This document shows, one piece after another, positions 8,438-14,829 of a DNA stretch of 40,653 nt; within the stretch, counting starts at the first letter, position 1; each line of letters begins with the position of its first letter. The position numbers and the translations under genes are program-made. The stretch is taken from NCBI GenBank assembly GCA_937966115.1, contig CALCKX010000017.1:1-40653 (forward strand). The letters are read 5' to 3'. The stretch is from an uncultured Chloracidobacterium sp. (GTDB taxonomy: Bacteria; Acidobacteriota; Blastocatellia; Chloracidobacteriales; Chloracidobacteriaceae). The notes beneath the pieces were generated by a model. That model saw only the letters and a list, made by a program, of their open reading frames with translations, was not told the origin of the DNA and ran no database searches.

Positions 8438-10213
8438 CTAGCCAACCGTCGTGGGCAGGTAACGATGCGTCTCGGCTGGCGCCCTGGCTGCGGCGGCGCC
8501 CGCCGGCGCGGGCGAAACGCTGGCGGCGCGAACCGCCGCCATCAAGCTTGGGTCGAGTTCCCGACCAATGACGACCAGCGAGCTTTCCGATGCCGCCCCG
8601 CACGGGTTGAGGCTCAATGACTGCCCGGCATACTCCAGGCGCAGCCAGCCGCCCGCCGTCTTGAAGACGCCTTTGGCGCGGGCGACATCGCCAAAGCGCC
8701 CGGCGGCAATGGACTCAAAGAGGCGCTGCAAGGCGGCGGCGTCGAAGGCGGCGGCGAAAGTTTCCGCGCGTTGCTCGAAGTTCAGCCGGGGCGGCAGGCT
8801 TTCGCCCATACAGGCGTCTTCCTGCGTGTCGCTGAGGTCGCGCAGGCGAATTCGCCCGAAGCTAGTGCGGATGACGCGGGCCGTCGGGTTGCAGCCAGCG
8901 ATCCGGTCGTCAATCCGGTTCAGCTCGGCTTGCGATAGCCCATCGCACTTGTTGACGACAACCGTGGCGGCTGCCTCGACGTAGGCTTCAATCGCCGCCT
9001 GAACGGCCCGGTCGGCAGTCAGCCACTGCTTGCCGTCCACCACCGCTACGACGCGAATTGGCCCAAGCAATTCGCGGCAACCTGGCTGATGCAGCGTGCC
9101 AAGCAGGTCGCCGAGCGCCGCCGCGCCGGACGGCTCGATAAGAATCCGCTCTGGCGCATGCTCGCGGATGAGCCGGGACAAGGTCGCCGCGACGTTACGC
9201 GAAAGCGTGCAGCACAAGCACCCGCCGGCCAGCTCGACCACCGGCGCGACCTCGGCGCCGCTTTCGCTGTCTCCGGCGCTTTCTCGGAGCCGCGCGCCGT
9301 CCAGCCCGACATCGGCGAGTTCATTGACTAGCACGATGGTTTTCGGATCGAGCTGGGGGATGAGGTTGCGCAGCAAGCTGGTCTTGCCGGAGCCGAGAAA
9401 GCCGCCGATGACATCCACGGTTGGCTTGACTTCAGGCAACTGGCGCGAAAGCAAGCCCCAGGCCCAGACGCCGACCGGCTGCGGCAAAATGAGCCACCAG
9501 TGTTCGAGAATCGCCAGCGCCATGAGCGCGCAGGAGAGTCCGTTGGCCGTGGCTGTGAAGGCGTCGGGCGCCTGCATGGCGCGGTAGAAAAGCCAGTGCG
9601 CCACGGCCGTCGAGATGGTGACCGAGAACGGGAAGAACCAGTTGATGGGCCGCTTGGAGAAAAACTGTGTCATTCGGCGCAGGTGCTCCGGCAGGTATTC
9701 CTCGTTGAGGTTGCGGACGCCAAAAAACACGTTGAGCTTGGCGGATTGATGCATCCACCAGTGGATGGCGAATGTCCACAGCGCGACCTGATTTGGCCCC
9801 GGGGTCGCCGCCCAAACCAGCGCGAAGCCGATGAAGATAGATAACTCGTGGAAGAGATTGGCCTTGACGCCGTGCGCGAAGTGCCGCCAGCCGCCGCAGT
9901 TCGGCGGACAGGGGCGAACCGCCAGCCCGACGACATAGCCGGTGTAATAGCTCGTCTCGAACCAGCCCCACGCCACAATCCCAAGGAGAAAGCCCAGCGC
10001 CGCGCCCAGCGGCGTTGCCCAGCGGCTGACGCTGGGCATGAGGAGCAGCGCCGCGATGGCAAGCAGCGAGGAAGTCGCCATGACTGGTCGGCGCCAGCTT
10101 TGACGCCCGCAGGCGAAGATGATCGCGACGGTCGCGGCCCACCATACGGCGACGGCGAGCAACGGAAGCCCAAGCCAAAGCAGCCACGGGCTTTGCAAAC
10201 TGGTGTCAGGCAT
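8438..10213 (-). CDS. PuhE photosynthetic-complex assembly protein fused to a CobW/COG0523 metallochaperone-type GTPase
   Basis: A 591-residue two-part protein. Residues 1-258 match PuhE (DUF3623): about seven membrane helices with the conserved stretches WGWFETSYYTGYVVG (82-96), RPCPPNCGGWRHFAHG (100-115), NLFHELSIF (119-127), SAKLNVFFGVRNLNEE (157-172), KRPINWFFPFSVT (187-199) and LEHWWLILP (236-244). PuhE helps assemble photosynthetic complexes in purple bacteria. Residues 262-565 form a P-loop GTPase of the CobW/HypB/UreG group: GGFLGSGKT (270-278), NELADVGLDG (297-306), the metal-binding GCLCC (331-335), IEPSG (359-363) and the guanine-specific NKCD (421-424), then a CobW C-terminal-like domain. 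There is no His-rich loop. The frame is continuous across the joint, so this is a real fusion, not a frameshift. Start at 10213; no strong ribosome site. A MATE gene follows 15 bp downstream. The link to zinc delivery is a hypothesis (see findings). Confidence 0.92.
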   Translation of the reverse strand: MPDTSLQSPWLLWLGLPLLAVAVWWAATVAIIFACGRQSWRRPVMATSSLLAIAALLLMPSVSRWATPLGAALGFLLGIVAWGWFETSYYTGYVVGLAVRPCPPNCGGWRHFAHGVKANLFHELSIFIGFALVWAATPGPNQVALWTFAIHWWMHQSAKLNVFFGVRNLNEEYLPEHLRRMTQFFSKRPINWFFPFSVTISTAVAHWLFYRAMQAPDAFTATANGLSCALMALAILEHWWLILPQPVGVWAWGLLSRQLPEVKPTVDVIGGFLGSGKTSLLRNLIPQLDPKTIVLVNELADVGLDGARLRESAGDSESGAEVAPVVELAGGCLCCTLSRNVAATLSRLIREHAPERILIEPSGAAALGDLLGTLHQPGCRELLGPIRVVAVVDGKQWLTADRAVQAAIEAYVEAAATVVVNKCDGLSQAELNRIDDRIAGCNPTARVIRTSFGRIRLRDLSDTQEDACMGESLPPRLNFEQRAETFAAAFDAAALQRLFESIAAGRFGDVARAKGVFKTAGGWLRLEYAGQSLSLNPCGAASESSLVVIGRELDPSLMAAVRAASVSPAPAGAAAARAPAETHRYLPTTVG

Positions 10214-10352
10214 CGCTGAAGCGGGGGCGCAGGAAATTGGCCGGCGCGAGTGGCGCGTGCGCGCCCGGCCCAGCCTGCCACCAACCTACTCTGCGTCGAG
10301 CGCGCCTGCAATCAAATCCCGGATGCGGGGAAAGCGCTCGCGGACGCTCTTT

Positions 10353-10380
10353 CCGCTGACTCCTGACCGCTGACTCCTGG
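10353..10380. repeat. 14-bp tandem duplication
   Basis: Two adjacent copies of CCGCTGACTCCTG(A/G) at 10353-10366 and 10367-10380 lie in the 261-bp gap between the dehalogenase 3' end and the start of the PuhE-CobW gene. I see no convincing gene or promoter in the rest of this gap. Confidence 0.7.
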
Positions 10381-10474
10381 CGCTATCCCGTGAACGCCCC
10401 TGCGTCGCCCGAAAGCGCCGGCGCCCCAGGCCGCGCGCTGGCGGGAAACTCGCGCCGCCCGTTAGTCCTGGGCG

Positions 10475-11407
10475 TCAGTCGCGGGCGCGCGGCGTTTGCG
10501 CGATGAATGTCGCAATGACCTGCGCCAGCTCTTCGCCTTTGTCTTCCTGCAGGAAATGACCGGCGCCGCGGATCGTGACATGCGGCTGACCCTGCGCGCC
10601 GGGGATGAGTTTCTGAAAAGTCGCGTCGCCGCCTTTCGTGACCGGATCGCTGTCGCTGAAGGCGGTCAGAAAAGGCTTTTCCCACGCCTGGAGCGCCTGC
10701 CAGGCCCGCCGGTTGGCAGGCGCTTCCGGGTCGTCGGGCGTGGTCGGCACCAGCATCGGAAACGCCCGCGCGCCAGCCTGGTAGCGTTCATCGGGAAACG
10801 GCGCGTCATACGCGGCGACGATCTCCGGGGCAAGGTCGGTCACGCAGGCGCCTTTGACAATGCCGCCGGCGTGAAAGACCGGGACGGACTGGGAATACTC
10901 GCGCCACCGAAGAAAGGCCTCGGTCAGCGGATGATCGCCGGTTGGCAGCCCGGTGTTGCTCGCGACGATGCGCGCAAAGCGGTCATCCAGCGCGACGGCG
11001 ACGCGCAGCCCGATCAGCCCGCCCCAGTCCTGCCCGAAGAGCGTGACGCCCCGAAGGTCGAGCGCCTCGACGAAGCGCGTCATCATCGTCACGTGCAAGC
11101 GGTAGCTATAGTCCGCGCGCGCAGGCAGCTTGTCGGAACGCCCGAAGCCGATGAGGTCCGGCGCGACGGCGCGGTAGCCAGCCGCCGCGATGACCGGAAT
11201 CAGCTTGCGGTAAAGAAAACACCACGACGGCTCGCCGTGCAGCAACAAGACCGTTTCCGGCGCGTCGCGCGGGCCGGCGTCGAGGTAGTGCATCCGCAGT
11301 CCGTCAATCTCGACGTAGTTCGGCGCGAACGGAAAATCCGGCAAATCGACGAACCGCTCGTCAGGCGAGCGTAAAGCTGACGAGCGTAAAGCTAAATCGC
11401 GGGGCAT
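10475..11407 (-). CDS. Haloalkane dehalogenase-like alpha/beta hydrolase
   Basis: A 310-residue alpha/beta hydrolase closest in pattern to subfamily I haloalkane dehalogenases (DhlA/DmmA-like). The start region ALRSPDERF...FPFAPNY mirrors the DhlA N-terminus. The oxyanion HGEP is at 57-60, with W62 nearby; the nucleophile is D127 in FGQDWGG, with W128 as the usual halide-binding tryptophan. The acid is probably D254 (SDSDP), and the base is H284 (GAGHFLQED). A nucleophilic Asp rather than Ser marks dehalogenase chemistry (R-X plus water to alcohol and halide) over esterase. Epoxide hydrolases share the Asp but carry other lid residues. No export signal is seen, so it is probably cytoplasmic. 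The first residues are encoded by a 15-bp tandem duplication. The natural substrate is unknown. Confidence 0.82.
   Translation of the reverse strand: MPRDLALRSSALRSPDERFVDLPDFPFAPNYVEIDGLRMHYLDAGPRDAPETVLLLHGEPSWCFLYRKLIPVIAAAGYRAVAPDLIGFGRSDKLPARADYSYRLHVTMMTRFVEALDLRGVTLFGQDWGGLIGLRVAVALDDRFARIVASNTGLPTGDHPLTEAFLRWREYSQSVPVFHAGGIVKGACVTDLAPEIVAAYDAPFPDERYQAGARAFPMLVPTTPDDPEAPANRRAWQALQAWEKPFLTAFSDSDPVTKGGDATFQKLIPGAQGQPHVTIRGAGHFLQEDKGEELAQVIATFIAQTPRARD
11366..11393. repeat. Tandem duplication inside the dehalogenase start
   Basis: CGAGCGTAAAGCT occurs at 11366-11378 and again at 11381-11393 (15-bp period). On the minus strand it encodes the repeated ALRS/LRS residues near the N-terminus of the dehalogenase, outside the conserved fold. 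Confidence 0.7.
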
Positions 11408-11556
11408 GGGCGTCAGGCGTCTCCGGTCGAGCGAGCGCGATGGGGCTGAGCGCGCCGCCGGCGCGCGGCGGCAGGGCCTTCATAGCAATCCGTGGGCGAA
11501 AGCGCAAAGACGGCGAGAGACGCTTTCGAGCGTCAGGCTTGGACGGCGCGCCGGGC

Positions 11557-11585
11557 TTGACGGGCGCGGGCGCCTAGGTTATACG
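11557..11585 (+). promoter_or_regulatory. Predicted sigma-70 promoter of the ABC export operon
   Basis: TTGACG (11557-11562), a 17-bp spacer and TATACG (11580-11585) give a strong promoter match in an otherwise GC-rich gap. The predicted start of transcription is near 11592, about 54 bases before the permease ATG and within the palindrome at 11581-11616. Confidence 0.6.
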
Positions 11586-11616
11586 AGCGCTTCAAACAGT
11601 TGTTTGAATTTCGTAT
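11581..11616. promoter_or_regulatory. Nested palindromic operator over the export-operon start site
   Basis: The core TTCAAACAGTTGTTTGAA (11591-11608) is a perfect 8-bp inverted repeat with a 2-bp spacer. It is flanked by a second matching pair, ATACGA (11581-11586) and TCGTAT (11611-11616). It overlaps the -10 box and the predicted transcription start, the classical position for a repressor. Length and symmetry resemble TetR-family operators. A T run follows, but the AT-rich stem argues against a terminator. No TetR gene is adjacent. Confidence 0.6.
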
Positions 11617-11645
11617 TTTTCCGCACGAATTCCTGAGCGACGCTT

Positions 11646-12773
11646 ATGTGGCGTATTGGCTTGAAGATGCTCATGGGCGACCGCGCCAAGTACCTCACCC
11701 TGGTCGGCGGGGTGTCGGTGGTCGTCTTTCTCTTCATTCAGCAAGGCTCGGTGTTTTGCGGTCTTATCGGGCGCACCGCCAAGCCGGTCGAAGCCATTGG
11801 CGCGCCGATCTGGGTCGTGGACCGCAACCTGCAAGTCGTGGATGAGTTCAAGGGGCTGCTTGATACCGACTTGTTGCGGGTGCGGAGCGTCGAGGGCGTC
11901 AAGTGGGCCGTTCCGCTATTTATCCGGCAGGCGCAGGTTCGGCTGCCCAGCGGCAAGTTTCAGGCGGTGCGGCTGGTCGGCATTGACGGGGCGACGCTTG
12001 TGGGCCGCCCGCCGCGCCTGCTCGAAGGGCGCATCGAGGACCTCAACGCGCCGGACGCCGTCATTGTCGGGCGAGCTGAGATGGAGCGCCTGGGCAGCCC
12101 CCAAATTGGCGACACGTTCGAGATCAATGACCGCCGCGCGCGGGTCGTCGGGATTGCCGACGTGCCGCGCGATTTTCTTTCCAACCCATACCTCTACACG
12201 ACCTTCGAGCGGGCGGTGCAGTACGTGCCGCGCGAGCGAAAGCTGATGAACTACATCCTCGCCGCGCCGAAAGAGGGGTATGCCGCGCAGCAGGTCATCG
12301 CCGACATCGAGCGAGTGACCGGGCTAGCCGCCTATGACGAGGACGGCATGCGCTGGCTGACGATGAACTACTACCTGCGCAACACCGGCATCCCGGTCAA
12401 TATCGGCATTTCGGTGGCGCTGGTCTTTCTGGTCGGCATGGCCATCATTGGGCAGACCTTTTACGCCTTCGCGCTACAAAACGAAAAGTACTTCGGCGCG
12501 CTCAAGGCGATGGGCGCCGGGAGCTTGACGCTGGTTGGAATGATCATGCTGCAAAGCGTCATCATCGGGTTGATCGGCTACGGCATCGGGGTCGGCGGCG
12601 GCGCGCTGATTGGCTATCTCGGCGGGCAGGGCAAGGGCAAGCTGGCTTTTTACACGCCCTACCAGCTTTTGGTCATCAGCTTCATCGCCACGATGCTCAT
12701 TTGCGTGTTATCCAGCCTGCTGAGCATTCAGCGCGTGTTGCGCCTGGAGCCGGCGGTCGTCTTCCGGGGGTAA
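11646..12773 (+). CDS. ABC exporter permease, DevC/MacB-FtsX type
   Basis: 375 residues. It has one N-terminal membrane helix (about 17-40), a large extracytoplasmic domain (about 45-250, MacB-PCD-like, with VRLVGIDGATLVG and the GDTFEINDRRARVVGIAD segment) and three C-terminal helices (about 255-285, 295-330 and 338-365). The ending LSIQRVLRLEPAVVFRG is characteristic of DevC/FtsX-fold permeases. Together with the next two genes it forms a complete tripartite-type exporter like cyanobacterial DevBCA, which moves glycolipids or other compounds across the envelope with a TolC-like outer-membrane partner. That partner is not in the window. The gene follows the promoter and operator at 11557-11616. 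The substrate is unknown. Confidence 0.88.
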   Translation: MWRIGLKMLMGDRAKYLTLVGGVSVVVFLFIQQGSVFCGLIGRTAKPVEAIGAPIWVVDRNLQVVDEFKGLLDTDLLRVRSVEGVKWAVPLFIRQAQVRLPSGKFQAVRLVGIDGATLVGRPPRLLEGRIEDLNAPDAVIVGRAEMERLGSPQIGDTFEINDRRARVVGIADVPRDFLSNPYLYTTFERAVQYVPRERKLMNYILAAPKEGYAAQQVIADIERVTGLAAYDEDGMRWLTMNYYLRNTGIPVNIGISVALVFLVGMAIIGQTFYAFALQNEKYFGALKAMGAGSLTLVGMIMLQSVIIGLIGYGIGVGGGALIGYLGGQGKGKLAFYTPYQLLVISFIATMLICVLSSLLSIQRVLRLEPAVVFRG

Positions 12774-12778
12774 GCTTC

Positions 12779-13531
12779 ATGGTCAAGCCTTCGCTGGCTG
12801 TAGCGACCTCGCCCGCCGCGGCCGCGCCAGGCGGGCTGGCCGTGTCGCTCCAGGGGGTCAACAAAAGCTTCGGGATGGGGAACACCTACCTGCCGGTGCT
12901 CAAGGACATTAATCTCGACGTCCGGCGCGGGGAGCTGATGCTGTTGGTCGGGCCATCGGGGTGCGGCAAGACCACGCTCCTGTCGGTGATGGCGGGGATT
13001 CTCGACGTGGACAACGGCGTGGTGGATGTCTTCGGCGCCCGCGTGGACAAACTCTCCCAGTCAAAAAAGACGCGCTTTCGGCAAGCCAACATTGGCTTTA
13101 TTTTTCAGCAGTTCAACCTCATTCCGACGCTTACGGCGACAGAAAACGTCGCTGTGCCGCTCATCATCGCCGGGCAGCCTTACCGCGCGGCGCTCGAGCG
13201 GGCGCGGCATTACCTGTCGCTGGTCGGGCTGGGCGAGCGGCTGGAACACTTTCCGCCACAGCTTTCCGGCGGGCAGCAGCAGCGGGTGGCGATTGCGCGG
13301 GCCCTGGTCGCCGAGCCGCGCCTAGTCGTGTGCGATGAGCCGACGGCGGCGCTGGACAGCTCGACCGGGCAGCTCGTCATGGAAATGTTTCGGAATGTGG
13401 CGCTCAGCGCCGAGCGGGCAATTGTCGTCGTGACGCACGATAACCGCATTTTCTCCTATGGCGACCGCATTGCGGAAATGCTCGACGGGCGCATCGTGGA
13501 CATTCACGACAACCCCGACCGTGTGAAGTGA
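12779..13531 (+). CDS. ABC exporter ATP-binding protein, DevA/MacB type
   Basis: 250 residues when started at the ATG at 12779, five bases after the permease stop. The frame is open upstream, but that part overlaps permease coding. All nucleotide-binding motifs are intact: Walker A GPSGCGKT (58-65), the Q-loop in FIFQQFNL (about 107-114), signature LSGGQQQR (162-169), Walker B LVVCDEP (182-188) and the switch His in VVVTHD. The about 20-residue N-terminal extension is Ala/Pro-rich. It energises the neighbouring permease; the tight spacing implies translational coupling. Confidence 0.93.
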   Translation: MVKPSLAVATSPAAAAPGGLAVSLQGVNKSFGMGNTYLPVLKDINLDVRRGELMLLVGPSGCGKTTLLSVMAGILDVDNGVVDVFGARVDKLSQSKKTRFRQANIGFIFQQFNLIPTLTATENVAVPLIIAGQPYRAALERARHYLSLVGLGERLEHFPPQLSGGQQQRVAIARALVAEPRLVVCDEPTAALDSSTGQLVMEMFRNVALSAERAIVVVTHDNRIFSYGDRIAEMLDGRIVDIHDNPDRVK

Positions 13532-13561
13532 AGCCGCCGCGCGGGAAAAGCGAGTGCCGCG

Positions 13562-13591
13562 CGAGAAAAGCAACGAGAAAAGCGAGAAAAG
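13562..13591. repeat. Purine-rich short repeat before the fusion-protein gene
   Basis: CGAGAAAAG occurs at 13562-13570, 13574-13582 and 13583-13591, with a variant CGGGAAAAG at 13542-13550. The repeat sits just before the preferred GTG start at 13602 and may provide ribosome-binding purines. Confidence 0.6.
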
Positions 13592-13601
13592 AGGCGCGAC
13601 C

Positions 13602-14696
13602 GTGATCAAGAAGGCGTTATCCATCTTCCTGCCCATCCTTGGACTTAGCTTTGCCATCTGGTGGGTCATCACGACGGCGCGGCAGCCGATGGCCGCGCCG
13701 CCGGTGTCGCCGCCCGCCGAAAGCCGCTTCGACCGCCGGATTGCCGGCGCCGGGATCGTCGAGGCGGCGACGCGCAACATCAATGTCGCGCCGCCGCTGC
13801 CGGGGCTGGTGACGGCGGTGTTCGTCCGGGAAAATGACCTCGTCAGGGCCGGCGACCGGCTGTACCAGATTGACGACCGCGAGCAGCGCGCCCGCTTGGC
13901 CAGCGCAGACGCCAGCATCGCGCGCGCTGAGGCGTCTGTGGCGACGGCGCGGGCCGATGTCGCCAACGCGCAGGAAGCCATCCGCGCCGCGCAAGCGAAT
14001 CTCAAAAGCGCCCGCGCCAATGTCGCGGCCCTCGAAGCGCAGCTTGCCGACGCCGAGCAAATCGTGACGCGCAATGAAAGGCTCTTCGCCGCCGGCGACA
14101 TTGCGGAGCGAGCTTTGATCTCGAGCCGCGCGGCGCGCGACGCGGCGCAGGCGCGCGTCGCGCAGGCGCAGGCGCAGGCGCAAGCGGCGCAGGCGCAGGC
14201 GACCCAGGCTGAAGCGCAGGCGCGCACTGCTGAAGCTCGCTTGCAGGAAGCCGAAGCGCAGGTCGGCGTCCTGCGCGCCCAGCGGGCGGAGCTTGCCGTG
14301 ACCCTGTCGCGGCTGACCGTGACCGCGCCGCAGGGCGGAAAAGTCCTCCAGGTCAACACGCGCGTGGGGGAGACGCTTTCCATGACGCCCGCGACGCCGC
14401 CGGTGCTGCTGGGCGATACCGAGTATCTCCAACTGCGCGTGGACGTGGACGAAATCAACGCCCCGCGCATCAAGCCCAACCTCAAGGCGACGGCGAGTCT
14501 CAAAGGAGACGCCACGAAGACCGTGGAGCTGGAGTTTGCGCGCATCGATCCCTACATCCTTCCCAAGCGCAGCCTCACCGGCGACAACGCCGAGCGCGTG
14601 GATGTGCGCGTCTTGCAGGTGATTTACCGCTTCAGTCCGCCGGCCTTTCCGGTCTATGTCGGACAGCAGATGGATGTCTTCATTGACGCGGAATGA
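13602..14696 (+). CDS. Periplasmic membrane-fusion protein (HlyD/DevB type)
   Basis: 364 residues from the GTG at 13602. A GTG at 13554 would add 16 mainly Lys/Glu/Arg residues encoded by the purine repeat, so I prefer the later start, which directly precedes the membrane anchor (about 3-25). Beta-barrel and lipoyl half-motifs (APPLPGLVTAVFVRENDLV and, later, TVTAPQGGKVLQVNTRVGE) flank a long alpha-helical hairpin (about 85-245). The hairpin is extremely rich in Ala, Gln, Glu and Arg, including AQAQAQAQAAQAQAT. This is the adaptor that links the inner-membrane ABC transporter to an outer-membrane channel. It is the third gene of the export operon. The Ala/Gln repeat is prone to slippage and could vary in length between strains. 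Confidence 0.88.
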   Translation: MIKKALSIFLPILGLSFAIWWVITTARQPMAAPPVSPPAESRFDRRIAGAGIVEAATRNINVAPPLPGLVTAVFVRENDLVRAGDRLYQIDDREQRARLASADASIARAEASVATARADVANAQEAIRAAQANLKSARANVAALEAQLADAEQIVTRNERLFAAGDIAERALISSRAARDAAQARVAQAQAQAQAAQAQATQAEAQARTAEARLQEAEAQVGVLRAQRAELAVTLSRLTVTAPQGGKVLQVNTRVGETLSMTPATPPVLLGDTEYLQLRVDVDEINAPRIKPNLKATASLKGDATKTVELEFARIDPYILPKRSLTGDNAERVDVRVLQVIYRFSPPAFPVYVGQQMDVFIDAE

Positions 14697-14829
14697 TGCG
14701 GCCGGCGCCGCGTCCTCCGCGCGTCAACCGCCGCGCTAGCCCGCGACGGGGCGGCATGCCATAGTTGGAAACGGCTTCGCCCCGCGCCGATCGGAGCGGC
14801 GCAACTTCACTTTTCTGAGGACCAACGCA

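Noticed and set aside
8438-10213. Reading the PuhE and CobW parts as two genes joined by a sequencing error
   Set aside because: The frame is continuous, the junction (about residues 250-266) has normal composition, and both halves are complete at the joint.
10283-10311. TAGGTT/TTGCAG pair with 17-bp spacing as a promoter for the PuhE-CobW gene
   Set aside because: Each box matches consensus at only three of six positions, no better than chance in this window.
10353-10380. Direct repeats as a CRISPR array or insertion-sequence target site
   Set aside because: Only two adjacent copies with no spacers, no cas genes and no transposase in the window.
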